From NCBI GenBank assembly GCA_963693315.1, contig OY856186.1:284414492-284478491 (forward strand): a stretch of DNA of 64,000 nt. Reading direction: 5' to 3'. Positions 1 through 10,094 of the stretch are shown here, piece by piece. The DNA comes from Diogma glabrata (Eukaryota > Arthropoda > Insecta > Diptera > Cylindrotomidae). The translations under genes and the position numbers were made by a program. A model generated the notes under the pieces. The model was not told the DNA's origin and did not search any database. It saw only the letters and a list, made by a program, of their open reading frames with translations. Numbering within the stretch: the first letter of the stretch is position 1; each line of letters opens with the position of its first letter.

Positions 1-500
1 TGGTCAAACTATTGTGGTGTGCAAGGAATACAATATAAAAAGACATTACGATACCATTCACAATGAAGAATACAAAAACATCGTAGGAAAAATGCGGGAA
101 AAGAAGTTATTCGAATTAAAGAAAGCTCTTTGAAAACAACATAACATTTTCATTAGGCCAATCGCAGAAAACGTTGCCGCTGTTGAAGCTAGTTATCGGT
201 TATCGCATGCAATTGCAAAAAAATCAAAACCCTCTATGGAAGGCGAGTTCATTATTGAATGTTTAGTAATAGCAGCTGAAGAGTTATGCCCAGATATGAT
301 AAAAAAATTTAAAGGCATAAGCTTATCGCGAAATACAATTGCGAATAGAATCTCCGATATGGCTTCTAATTAAAGCGGTCAACTTCGCTCAGTTGTATTG
401 AATTTTGAAATGTTTTCAATTGCAATCGACGAGAGTACTGATTTATTAGATATGGCTCAGTTAGCCATTTTTATTTCAGGATGTGATAGTAATATCACTC
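1..500 (+). pseudogene. hAT transposase relic (GTF2IRD2/EPM2AIP1-like), N-terminal part
   Basis: Conceptual translation in more than one frame resembles the N-terminal half of the GTF2IRD2/EPM2AIP1-type hAT transposases. It shows a zinc-finger remnant with RHYDTIHNEEY, a segment SLSRNTIANRISDMASN, and the first catalytic stretch FSIAIDESTDLLDMAQLAIF, whose Asp would be the first acidic catalytic residue of a hAT nuclease. In-frame stops (near 131 and 371) and frame changes show that it is dead. The reading continues at 1291 and again at 6508, so this is the first of three pieces split by later insertions. The upstream part lies outside the window. The family call is from recognised motifs; no alignment was run. 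Confidence 0.8.
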
Positions 501-1290
501 AATGTTTTTTTTACTCAATGTTTCAGCCGTACATTCTCTATGGAATTGTAATGGGGTAATAATTATAAAGAAAAACTTCAAAGTTTACAAGTATTACAAA
601 ATCGTGCTATAAAAAACTTATTTTCCTTAAATTGGAGAACATCCACTGCTGAAATTCATTCAAAATATCAAATACTACTAATACAAGATTTATATAAATT
701 AAATGCAGCTAATCACTGTAATAACATCATCAACAAATTAATACTCTCTAATACCAAAATAAATTTTCTAAACTCAGGCTATAATACCAGGAGTACTGGT
801 TTCTTGATAAAAAATATAAAAATTTATTCTCAGAGTTATGGCGAATTTTCAGCTTTATATGGTGCAATCAAATGCTACAACGATTTAACTGAAAAAACAA
901 AAATTGAGAACACAGTACAATATAAAAAACAACTCAAATCTTATTTCTTTTCTAAATTATAATTTTAATTTTGTTATTTTATTGATCATCTCTAATAATT
1001 TTAATCTTTAATTTTTTTTCTTTTCTTTTAATTATTAATGCTTCTTAAACTATTAATTGTAACAATTTACAATTACTTTTGTAATTATGTTTTTTTTTTT
1101 TTTTTTGTTCTACTTGATAATAGTTTTGTTATTATTGTTATTATTATTTTTGTTTATAATTGTTTCTTTTTTTTTTCACACAACACTATTAGAATTTTTT
1201 TCTTTATATTCCTATTAAATTTTTATATACAGTCCCCAAGAACCGACAGGTTCAAGGACAATAACTTTTGAATAAATAAAATAAATAAAT
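500..1290 (+). mobile_element. 5'-truncated LINE, reverse-transcriptase C-terminal tail
   Basis: Translation gives the typical C-terminal end of a non-LTR retrotransposon ORF2, with LQVLQNRAIKNLFSLNWRTS and IQDLYKLNAANHCNNIINKL, ending in a stop near 961. An AT-rich 3' untranslated region follows and closes with AATAAATAAA-type repeats at 1271-1290. The hAT reading breaks at about 500 and resumes at 1291, directly after the A-rich tail. This fits target-primed insertion of a 5'-truncated LINE into the hAT copy. Clade (CR1/L2-like or similar) is not fixed. A precise target duplication is not clear. Confidence 0.75.
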
Positions 1291-1916
1291 ATGACAATAA
1301 CCGAAGAACTGTTAGAAGTAATTTCAATGACTGGTACCACAACTGGAGATGATATTTTCGATGTAGTTATGATTGCTATTATAAAATATGATCTTCCAAT
1401 GCAGAAGCTGATGTCTTTGGCAACTGATGGGCCCCTTCTATGAAAGGAGCTACACGTGCTGTCGTCGGCAGACTAAAAGATTATGTTAAAACCCAACATA
1501 ATACATCTCTTCAACACTCCATTGCAGTATCCACCAGCAAGTTTTATGTTCAAAAGTAATCAAAATTGATCATGTATTTAAAAAAGTTACTAAAATCGTT
1601 AATTTTATTCGAGCACGTGGCTTAAATCATCGGGAATTTAAGTCATTTCTAAAAGATGTGGAATGTGATCACGAAGATTTGTCATATTATACTGAAGTCC
1701 ATTGGCTTTCGAGTCATAAGGTTTTAAGAAGATTTTTACAGCTGTTGGACGAGATCGTGCTCTTTTTAGAAATTAAAGATTGTGATTGCACTGAATTGAA
1801 AAAAGTTGATTGGATACAATATTTGGCTTTTTCAGTTGATATTACTGGCCATCTCAGTCAACTCAATCTTAATCTTCAGGGTGAAGATTAAGATTGAGAT
1901 TGATTAAGATTGATAT
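1291..1916 (+). pseudogene. hAT transposase relic, central part
   Basis: This continues the hAT relic of 1-500. Readable blocks include TITEELLEVISMTGTTTGDD, then LMSLATDG followed by a frame break, and an open stretch from 1658 with SYYTEVHWLSSHKVLRRFLQ and VDITGHLSQLNLNLQGED. These match the middle of GTF2IRD2-like hAT proteins (second catalytic region and the insertion domain). Several stops and shifts are present. The reading is cut at 1916 by the LTR element and resumes at 6508. Confidence 0.8.
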
Positions 1917-2594
1917 TGTAATAAACTTCGTCCAGAATGGGTTAATTTTATTTACTCATTCATTAATTAAAAGTTAACTCCTTTTTCAATCTTTTACTTG
2001 TATTGCAAATTGTATTGCATAAATTAATGTAAATTAAATTTGTTATACAAATGTTTACATTAATGAATTAAAAGGAGTTACCTAATACATTTTGCATAAA
2101 TTAAATTTGAGTTCGCTAATACAAATGCAAGTATGAATGAAAACAGGTGTGGCCTATTTCAGATGTACGGACTACGTAGTATTGATTTCTAGTGGATTAT
2201 AGAAGTTTCGATTTATTTATTTTTCGATATAAATAAGCAAACAAAAATATCAGATAGTCAGTTTTACTTTTGCAATTGAAAGTGTTTTACAAATATTCGC
2301 AAGTTTAAGGAATAATCGGTGGTATCTGAGCCTGGGTACTAATAGTGAAAGAATCTGAACTTAGTGGAATAGTAAATACAGATTTTACGATTCCGAATAT
2401 TGTTGATTCAAATTGCGGAAAAGCGGTGAAGTTTATGGTACATAAATTGGAGACCCTGGAATTTATTGTAAGGAAAAACGGAAGCTGCTGTAATTTGTTG
2501 ACAAATAAAGTTTGAGATTCTGTTAACCAAAGATCCGTCTTTTTACTGTCGTGTTTGCTCAATAATCTAAAAGAACCAACGAAGAGTCGTTACA
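1917..2594 (+). repeat. 5' LTR
   Basis: Starts TGTAATAAACTTCGTCC and ends GAGTCGTTACA. It is matched by 5830-6507 at a constant offset of 3,913. The LTR would carry the promoter and polyadenylation signals. A minus-strand 85-codon frame occurs in both copies and is only a by-product of the duplication. Confidence 0.95.
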
Positions 2595-2595
2595 G

Positions 2596-2614
2596 TGGTG
2601 TCAGAAGTGGGATT
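2596..2614 (+). other. Primer-binding site, tRNA-Leu type
   Basis: TGGTGTCAGAAGTGGGATT begins one base after the 5' LTR. It is complementary to the 3' end of a eukaryotic tRNA-Leu (CAA type, 3' end ...CCCACTTCTGACA plus CCA) as I remember it. The match covers 19 bases. Confidence 0.75.
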
Positions 2615-2623
2615 ATTGAAACA

Positions 2624-5600
2624 ATGGTCAAGACAGTAAATATTAGTGATCTCAGCCAGACCCAGCTGAAGGATGAGTTGAAGAAAAGGAATGCTCCAAT
2701 TCATGGAACGAAGGCAGAACTTGCATTCCGGCTGCGTAAAGTTTTAGAAGAAGCAGGCCAAAACACAGAGGTTATAGAAATAGAGCAGGAAGAAGCTCCG
2801 GCTCAGAGTGCACCAGCAATTGATCCGATGATGGCGTTGATGAAAGAAATGATGGCACAGCAGCAACAACAATTTGCTGATATGATGGCCAAACAAGGAA
2901 ACAATCTGATAGCCCGACAAGAGAAACTGGCAGCGGAACAAAAAGTAGAGCAACAACAACAACTTGCTGATATGATGGCCAAACAAGGAAACAACCAACA
3001 ACAACAACTTGCTGATCTGATGGCCCGACAAGAGAAACAGGCAGCAGAACAAAAAGTTCTGGCAGCAGAACAAAAAGTAGAGCAACGACAACAGTTTGCT
3101 GATATTATGGCGAAGCAAGAAAGTCTACGTGAAGTAATTGAGTCACGTATATCCAGTGCGGAGGTTAAAATCAACAACGTGGAAAAGGAGCTGCGGAAAA
3201 TCACCGAGGAACATGAAGAGAAATTACGCAGTCTTTCGAGTGAATTCCGCCAAGAAATAGCACAAGTAAAGTCAGGTAACATGATCAATCCATCAACTAC
3301 TTCAGCTCCAGCTAGAGTGAAAACACCCGCATTTGATGGATCTACATCGTATCAGATATTTAAGATGCAATTCGAGATAGCAACAACTGGAGTTGATCAC
3401 CAGCAAAAAGCAAATTCGCTTATATTGGCATTGAAGGGACCTGCTGCTGAAATTTTGCAGACACTATCAGCGACAGAGCGTGATTACAGCAAGATAATGG
3501 AGGCCCTAGAAGTAAGATATGGGGAAAGTCATATGCAAGCTCTCCATCGCATGCAGCTCAAGACACGAAAACAAGGAGTCAGCGAAACCTTGCAAGAATT
3601 AGAGGCTGACATTGTGAGACTAGTTAATCTATCATATCCGAATTATAACGCTGAACACCGAGACGAACTGGCAGCTGATACATTCATCAATGCTCTTCGA
3701 GATGTGCAAATGAGAAACCAGCTTTATCTAAGCGGAAAGAAGCTACCTGCAGAAGTCTTAGCATTGGCCCTGCAAATGGAAGCTGGAAAAAGAGCGTATG
3801 ACTCAGGTAGAGTACGTCAGATGAAAGTTGCTGAAGAACCTCTAAAAGCAGCGCTTGATGAAGTGATCATGCGTGTCAAAAGTTTGGAAGATAAGCCTGA
3901 ACGAAGTCAACGAAGAAGATCTAACAGAGTAAGATGCTGGAATTGTGGGCAGTTAGGGCACATCAGACAAGAATGCAAAACACAAGTAGCAGCAAAAGAA
4001 GGAATAGTTTCAGGCCGGTTGATGAACCTTTCGAACAAGCAAGTGGATGTCAAAAAGGAAGGAGATTGCCGCGTCGAACACCGGAAGAGAAGGATACATT
4101 GTAACGCTGAAGATCTTTCAAGAAGACCCTGTGTTGAGGAGCGCAAGTCATATAGCAGGACTGAGAGAAAGGAGGCAAATGTCAAAAAGGAAGAAGATTG
4201 CCGCGTTGAACACCGAAAGAGAGGGATACATTGTAACGCTGAAGATCTTTCGAGAAGACCCTGTGTTGAGGAGCGCAAGTCATATAGCAGGACTGAGAGA
4301 AAGGAGGCAAATGTCAAAAAGGAAGAAGATTGCCGCGTTGAACACCGAAAGAGAAGGATACATTGTAACACTGAAGATCTTTCAAGAAGACCCTGTGTTG
4401 AAGAGCGCAAGTCATGTAGCAGGACTGAAAGAAAAGAGGCAATGACAGTGAAGCAAATTAAGTTCCAAACTCCTGAAGACTGGTGTACCGAAGCAATGAA
4501 AAGAGAGCAGCTAGAAGATCCAGCTATGGCTCCAGTATTGAAATGGAAAACCGAGGCAAGGCGACCAGAGTGGAAAGAGGTCGCACCTTTAAGTACGGAG
4601 GTGAAATGTTACTGGGCGCAATGGGACTCACTATTTATGGACAACGGGATATTAAAAAGAAAATGGGAGTCCGCTGATGGAAAGAAAGTGTTGGAGCAAC
4701 TGGTGTTGCCGTCAAGTCGAGTGGAAGAGGTACTGGGAAAGCTGCATGGAAGTATTTCTGGAGGACACCTGGGAGTCAATAAAACCCTAGCCAAAGTAAG
4801 GGAGAGGTTTTATTGGGTAAGGTATCGAACAGACGTGGAGCAATGGTGTCGGCGATGCGATACTTGTGCAGCAAGCAAAGGACCAAAAACTAGAACTCGA
4901 GGAGAGATGCAACAGTACAATGTGGGTGCCCCAATGGAGAGAATTGCTATAGACATCGCGGGGCCATTTCCGGAAACGACAAAAGGTAACAAATACATCA
5001 TGGTGGTCATTGATTACTTTACAAAATGGCCGGAGGCTTATGCAATACCGAACCAGGAAGCAGTTACGGTCGCGGAAACATTAGTCAATGAATGGGTTTG
5101 CAGATATGGAACACCGCTCGAGTTGCATACTGACCAGGGAAGGAATTTCGAATCTCAACTGATGGAAGAGCTGTGCAGAACACTCGGCATTAGAAAAACA
5201 CGAACTACACCTATGAACCCGCAGTCAGATGGCATGGTAGAACGATTCAACCGAACCATGGAAGAACATTTGTCAAAGGTAGTAGAAGCCAACCAAAGAA
5301 ATTGGGACAAGGATCTTCCGTTATTCTTGATGGCCTATCGTAGCGCAGTGCACGATACGACAAGTGAAACGCCAGCGAATATCATGTTCGGAAGAGAACT
5401 ACATCTTCCTAGTGACATCAAGTTTGGCATCCCTGGAGGTCTGGTATCCACGAAAACAGATTATGTGGGACAACTAAGGGAGAAGATGAATAAAATCCAT
5501 CAGCAGGTTCGAGACCACATTAAGATAGCCAGTGACAAAATGAAAACCAGGTACGACATAAATGCAAATAGTGGCGGTTTTCAAGAAGGAGAATTGGTAT

Positions 5601-5818
5601 GGCTATACAACCCCAGAAGAACTAAGGGAAGATCACCCAAGCTGCAGCCAGATTGGGAAGGCCCATATAAAATAATCAAACGAATTAATGATGTCATCTA
5701 CCGCATACAAAAGGGACCCCGTACCAAGATGAAAGTGATACATCTGCAAAGGTTGGCACCGTACCAAGGTAACAGCACCAATGCGATCTCTGATATTGTT
5801 CGGGACGAACAAAACTAA
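2624..5818 (+). CDS. Gag-integrase polyprotein of deleted gypsy element (1064 aa)
   Basis: One uninterrupted frame. The ATG at 2624 (context ACAATGG) is chosen because an upstream in-frame ATG at 2555 lies inside the LTR. Approximate residues: 10-45 SAP-like fold (LKDELKKRNAPIHGTKAEL), 65-220 Gln-rich coiled coil with repeated DMMAKQ units, 235-395 Gag capsid-like region, 438-451 CCHC zinc knuckle (CWNCGQLGHIRQEC), 475-606 three copies of a 44-residue unit containing NAEDLSRRPC, 710-750 integrase HHCC zinc domain, 770-875 integrase core with DD35E residues (IDIAGP, TDQG, MVERFN), then a C-terminal domain rich in basic and aromatic residues. The protease DTG and RT YxDD motifs are absent. The DLSRRPC block is normally at the end of RNase H, so a deletion joins the Gag linker to that point while keeping the frame. 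Confidence 0.9.
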   Translation: MVKTVNISDLSQTQLKDELKKRNAPIHGTKAELAFRLRKVLEEAGQNTEVIEIEQEEAPAQSAPAIDPMMALMKEMMAQQQQQFADMMAKQGNNLIARQEKLAAEQKVEQQQQLADMMAKQGNNQQQQLADLMARQEKQAAEQKVLAAEQKVEQRQQFADIMAKQESLREVIESRISSAEVKINNVEKELRKITEEHEEKLRSLSSEFRQEIAQVKSGNMINPSTTSAPARVKTPAFDGSTSYQIFKMQFEIATTGVDHQQKANSLILALKGPAAEILQTLSATERDYSKIMEALEVRYGESHMQALHRMQLKTRKQGVSETLQELEADIVRLVNLSYPNYNAEHRDELAADTFINALRDVQMRNQLYLSGKKLPAEVLALALQMEAGKRAYDSGRVRQMKVAEEPLKAALDEVIMRVKSLEDKPERSQRRRSNRVRCWNCGQLGHIRQECKTQVAAKEGIVSGRLMNLSNKQVDVKKEGDCRVEHRKRRIHCNAEDLSRRPCVEERKSYSRTERKEANVKKEEDCRVEHRKRGIHCNAEDLSRRPCVEERKSYSRTERKEANVKKEEDCRVEHRKRRIHCNTEDLSRRPCVEERKSCSRTERKEAMTVKQIKFQTPEDWCTEAMKREQLEDPAMAPVLKWKTEARRPEWKEVAPLSTEVKCYWAQWDSLFMDNGILKRKWESADGKKVLEQLVLPSSRVEEVLGKLHGSISGGHLGVNKTLAKVRERFYWVRYRTDVEQWCRRCDTCAASKGPKTRTRGEMQQYNVGAPMERIAIDIAGPFPETTKGNKYIMVVIDYFTKWPEAYAIPNQEAVTVAETLVNEWVCRYGTPLELHTDQGRNFESQLMEELCRTLGIRKTRTTPMNPQSDGMVERFNRTMEEHLSKVVEANQRNWDKDLPLFLMAYRSAVHDTTSETPANIMFGRELHLPSDIKFGIPGGLVSTKTDYVGQLREKMNKIHQQVRDHIKIASDKMKTRYDINANSGGFQEGELVWLYNPRRTKGRSPKLQPDWEGPYKIIKRINDVIYRIQKGPRTKMKVIHLQRLAPYQGNSTNAISDIVRDEQN
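4047..4442 (+). repeat. Three tandem 132-base units inside the Gag-integrase ORF
   Basis: Units start at 4047, 4179 and 4311, exactly 132 bases (44 codons) apart, and are nearly identical. Each encodes a CRVEHRKR-(R/G)-IHCN block, then DLSRRPC and RKS(Y/C)SRTERKEA. In full-length gypsy elements one such block occurs between RNase H and integrase. Triplication at the deletion junction keeps the frame open. Confidence 0.9.
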
Positions 5819-5829
5819 ATGGAGGGCAA
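5819..5829 (+). other. Polypurine tract before 3' LTR
   Basis: ATGGAGGGCAA immediately precedes the TGTAAT start of the 3' LTR and follows the stop codon directly. Position and purine content fit the plus-strand primer of an LTR retrotransposon. Confidence 0.6.
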
Positions 5830-6507
5830 TGTAATAAACTTCGTCCAGAATGGGTTAATTTTATTTACTCATTCATTAATTAAAAGTTAACTCCTTTTTC
5901 AATCTTTTACTTGTATTGCAAATTGTATTGCATAAATTAATGTAAATTAAATTTGTTATACAAATGTTTACATTAATGAATTAAAAGGAGTTACCTAATA
6001 CATTTTGCATAAATTAAATTTGAGTTCGCTAATACAAATGCAAGTATGAATGAAAACAGGTGTGGCCTATTTCAGATGTACGGACTACGTAGTATTGATT
6101 TCTAGTGGATTATAGAAGTTTCGATTTATTTATTTTTCGATATAAATAAGCAAACAAAAATATCAGATAGTCAGTTTTACTTTTGCAATTGAAAATGTTT
6201 TACAAATATTCGCAAGTTTAAGGAATAATCGGTGGTATCTGAGCCTGGGTACTAATAGTGAAAGAATCTGAACTTAGTGGAATAGTAAATACAGATTTTA
6301 CGATTCCGAATATTGTTGATTCAAATTGCGGAAAAGCGGTGAAGTTTATGGTACATAAATTGGAGACCCTGGAATTTATTGTAAGGAAAAACGGAAGCTG
6401 CTGTAATTTGTTGACAAATAAAGTTTGAGATTCTGTTAACCAAAGATCCGTCTTTTTACTGTCGTGTTTGCTCAATAATCTAAAAGAACCAACGAAGAGT
6501 CGTTACA
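5830..6507 (+). repeat. 3' LTR
   Basis: 678 bases, the same as 1917-2594 apart from A at 6195 (G at 2282). Followed by the target duplication ATAT at 6508-6511 and then by hAT transposase sequence. Confidence 0.95.
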
Positions 6508-7250
6508 ATATGTTCATAACCTCGTTGTATGACCAAATAAATTCATTCAAACAAAAGATACACTTGTGGAAAGCACAATTGAAAAAAGAAAATTTGTACA
6601 ATTTTTCTAGTTGTAAGACTCTTTTGCTTAAACATCCAGAGTTGAAATTTGAAAACTATGAAAAACAACTGAAAATGTTGGCAGACGATTTCGATAAGAG
6701 GTTTTCAGATTTTTAAAATAGTCATTTCAATATTTTTTGCTCTCCGATGTCTGTTGACATTGACAATATTGAGGAAAATTTACAAATGGAATTTATAGAA
6801 CTACGATGTGACACGTTATTGAACCAAAACTATAAGGAAATTGGTATTCCAGAGTTTTATGAGTATTTACCTGCAGGCCGTTTCCCTGGTATTCGAAATT
6901 TTGTTATACGCATATTATCCATGTTTGGTAGCACGTATATTTGTGAACAACTTTTTTCACAAATGAAGATAAATCAAACTTCGCAGCGAACCAGATTGAC
7001 TGAAGAACATTTAGCATCAATATTAAAAATTACATTAAGCCAAAAACTAATACCAGATTTTGATGAATTGAAAAATGAAAAGCTGTGCATTCATCAACCA
7101 AAAAAACCTGAATTAAAAGAATTAATAAATATATTTCTATGCGAATTAATGAATTTCTATATAAAATTTTTGTTTTGTTTTCTTTATGGTCGATTATATT
7201 CAATCAACCCACAAATTTAAAATTTTTAAAAAAACCAAATTCAGTGTGGC
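6508..7250 (+). pseudogene. hAT transposase relic, C-terminal part with dimerisation region
   Basis: Third piece of the GTF2IRD2-like hAT. Two open stretches (about 6510-6716 and 6747-7220) read through KTLLLKHPELKFENYEKQLK, RFSDF, the stop, then GIPEFYEYLPAGRFPGIRNF and SMFGSTYICEQLFSQMKINQ, which is the conserved hAT C-terminal dimerisation motif (usually STYxCEQxFSxMK). The sequence CAGTGTGGCCCGC near 7241 resembles a terminal segment of such elements. Stops at 6713 and elsewhere show decay. Confidence 0.85.
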
Positions 7251-7408
7251 CCGCTTAAGGATTTGGACAACAATTTTCAAAAAATTTGGCCCGAGTACCG
7301 AAATGACAATGACATGCCTGTTCTAGCGTATACTGAATTACATAATTTGTACGCAAAAAACCAAGAAGAAACAAAAAAATGAAAATAAAAAAACGAAATA
7401 TATTAAAC

Positions 7409-8024
7409 AATAGTAGATTGTATACTATGTAGTGCGATCCGGTACGCTTGTGCTGCAAACTAACTCTTGTTTGGAAAACGCATTCGCACTAGTAGTACAC
7501 ACTATTTTTTTGTAACAAATGCATAAAATTTATAAATATTTATTTAATTGTTAATTTAATAATTTATTTATCACAGTTATAAACTAATTTAAGATATTTA
7601 AATAATTAAAGTGCGCCATCTTCGTTGTAATAGTTGTAAATTATACTAGCTCGCTGCTAAATTGTACTAAACTGAAAAATAAACATAACAATCCAACTAA
7701 GGATTTTTACAAAGCATAGTAATCCAAGTAACAGCTGTTTACAATTTTGACAACTGGTTTTTTTGAAAACCCAAAATAATTGATTTTTCTTGCAATTCTA
7801 ATGATTTTGGGTTGTGTTTAAGTTGTTTTTACTATATGGTAAGTTATTTAGATTATTATTTTGATATTTTAGTACAATAAAAATATTATATTTAGGATAG
7901 ATTTAACTACAAATGCGTGCGTGCCAGGCATACAAAATATTTTGTGGTCATATGTGCGGAAAAGTAGATTTTTCTTTTATTTTATTCTAGTACAAAATTG
8001 AATATTTTTTGTGCATGTGTTATA
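7409..8024 (+). repeat. Dispersed repeat, copy 1 (partner at 58559)
   Basis: About 600 bases that match 58559-59161 in the same orientation, from AATAGTAGATTGTAT through AAGTGCGCCATCTTCGTTG and ATTTTGTGGTCATATGTGCG to the TAGTACAAAATTGAATA region, with scattered differences. No coding capacity is seen. The left end of the second copy is a near-perfect hairpin that is partly degraded here. Confidence 0.8.
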
Positions 8025-8377
8025 AAAAACCCTTTACTCAGCTTCTACTATCATAGCAGTACTATGGCAAATTTGTTTTGTTTTAGCTTATATGTACTGG
8101 TTTAATTGTTTTATGTAAATTTGAATACTCAATAATAAGGTTTAGGTTTAGGTTTAGTTAAGGTTTAGGTAAGTTTTAATAATCAAAGAATTGATTTTTA
8201 CTAAGAACTTGGATTTTTTATTTGAATTATGTTTGTTCGAGTAAGTAATCATGCTGCATTAGTTATTATTAATTATTGCAGAACAGTTTTCAAAACACTT
8301 TTGTTTTAAAATATAAACATATTTTTCAATAAGAAAATAGAAGACCATATCACTGATTTCCAAATCATGTAGGTATT

Positions 8378-10094
8378 ACTTCGGTCTGAAAGACTTAAGT
8401 ATTACATTCATAAGCCAAAAGTGAAATTCTTACCCCCACTTTTTTTGGCAGTTCTCGACGTTTTAGGACCGGCTGATTCTAAAAAAGCAAAAAAAAATGT
8501 ATGTCTGTCTGTCCGCCGGCCGTCCGGCCGTCATTACCTACGCTGCAGGGAAAACGGCTAGAGGGATTTCAAAATTTTTTTTTCTAAAAATAGGTATTCA
8601 CAAGGGACAGGTCCGAAAGGACGCTGTGTTCGATAACTGTACCGGAAGTGTGTCAAAAAAATCATTATGTGTGTCAAAAATAGCAAATTTTCATATTTTT
8701 GGCTTAAAAAACGTTCATTTTAAGTGATTACGAGTAGAAACATTAAATTTGGAGAAATCTTGATGGTCGGGATTGGTATGTGAGATCAAAAACTAGATTA
8801 TTGCAATATAAGTTTGTCAAAAAAATGTTGTCAAGTGTGTCAAACGAAAGATTTTTATTTATTGTTTTACCTAATTTTTTGGAAAAAAAACAAAATTAAT
8901 TGTTTGTTTGAAATGAAGTTTTATTATTATTATTGAGAATTATGGCATTATAAGTTTGTCAAAAAAATGTTGTCAAGTGTGTCAAAACAAAGATTTTTAT
9001 TTTTATTTATTTTTTTACCTAATTTTTTGGAAAAAAATAAAATTGTTTGTTTGAAATAAAATTTTATTATTATTATTGAGAATTATGGCATTATAAGTTT
9101 GTCAAAAAAATGTTGTCAAGTGTGTCAAAAGATTTTTATTTATTTTTTTACCCAATTTTTTAGAAAAAAATAAAATTGTTTGTTTGAAATAAAAATTTTA
9201 TTATTATTATTGAGAATTATGGCATTATAAGTTTGTCAAAAAATGTAGTCAAGTGTGTCAAACGAAAGGTTTTTATTTATTTTTTACCCAATTTTTTAGA
9301 AGAAAATAAAATTAATAGTTTGTATGACATGATATTTTATTATTATTATAGAGAATTATGGCATTATAAGTTTGTCAAGAAATAATGTCAAGTGTGTCAA
9401 AAAATGATTTCATTTATTTTTTTAGCCAATTTTTTGAGGAAAAACTATGTAGCTGTTTTTATGACGTAAATGTAATTTAAAATGAAATAGGACATGGAAA
9501 TTTTTGAATTTGTTATAGTTTTTGAAATATTTTTGGAATTTTGAAAAAGTTTGTATTTTTGATTTTGTAATAATGTTTGCAATATTTTTAGAATTTCGAC
9601 AAAATTTTAATTTTTGATTTTGTAAGAATTTTTGGAATATTTTTAGGATTTTAAAAAATTTTAAATTTTTGATTTTATTATAATTTTTGGAATTTTGAAA
9701 AAAGTTTCAATTTTTAATTTTGTAGTAATAATTTTTGCAATGTTTTTAGAATTGTGGAAAAGTTTGAATTTTTAGGAATTTTTGGAATATTATCGGAATA
9801 TAGAAAAAGTTTAAATATTTAATTTCATTCTAGTTTTTGGAATATTTTTGGAATTTTGAAAAAGTTTGATTTTATTTAATTTAACAATATTTTTGGAATT
9901 TTGATTATAATTTTCCGGCAACGTATTGATGTTTCGTGTTAGTTTTGTGATAAATTTTTAAACAGAGATAAAAAATACTTGTACTTTAACAAAGAGTTAT
10001 GTTTGATATACATCGCTGCCCAAAACTAAAAATCATGTCCTCATAAAAGTTTTTTGCCGAAAACTATATACAAATCCCTAACCCAGACCGAAGT
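8378..10094 (+). mobile_element. Non-autonomous TIR element with internal satellite, copy 1
   Basis: Begins ACTTCGGTCTG and ends CAGACCGAAGT, an 11-base perfect inverted repeat. Two other copies lie at 26887-28400 (same strand) and 39612-41184 (opposite strand). After the left end comes a CTGTCTGTC-type GC-richer stretch, then about five units of a ~137-base satellite, a ~60-base TTTTTGATTTTGTAATAATT-like minisatellite, and a conserved right block (GAGTTATGTTTGATATACATC). No transposase is encoded. Similarity between copies 1 and 2 runs on to about 10137, so the true right end may be further out. Confidence 0.8.
8797..9440 (+). repeat. ~137-base tandem repeat inside the TIR element
   Basis: About five units, each with GCATTATAAGTTTGTCA, TGTTGTCAAGTGTGTCAAA, a run ATTTTTTGGAAAAAAATAAA and TTATTATTATTGAGAATTATG. 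Copy 2 has about three units and copy 3 about five or six, so unit number differs between insertions. Confidence 0.85.

Larger units (their letters stand above)
1917..6507 (+). mobile_element. Ty3/gypsy-type LTR retrotransposon, internally deleted, recent
   Basis: A complete 4,591-base insertion bounded by two 678-base LTRs (TG...CA), flanked by the 4-base repeat ATAT at 1913-1916 and 6508-6511. It sits inside the hAT relic, whose reading resumes on the other side. The two LTRs differ at only one position that I could see (G at 2282, A at 6195), so insertion was recent. The interior (2595-5829, 3.2 kb) has a primer-binding site, one long ORF for Gag plus integrase, and a purine-rich tract before the 3' LTR. 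Protease, reverse transcriptase and most of RNase H are missing, so it would need enzymes supplied in trans to move again. Confidence 0.93.

Noticed and set aside
2305..2562. 85-codon minus-strand frame, repeated identically at 6218-6475
   Set aside because: It lies inside the LTRs and is duplicated only because the LTRs are. No motif; regulatory LTR sequence explains it.
2744..4410. Long minus-strand frames of 124-167 codons
   Set aside because: Antisense shadows of the Gag-integrase frame, with Cys/Leu/Ser-rich composition caused by the repeated Gln and Lys/Glu codons on the other strand.
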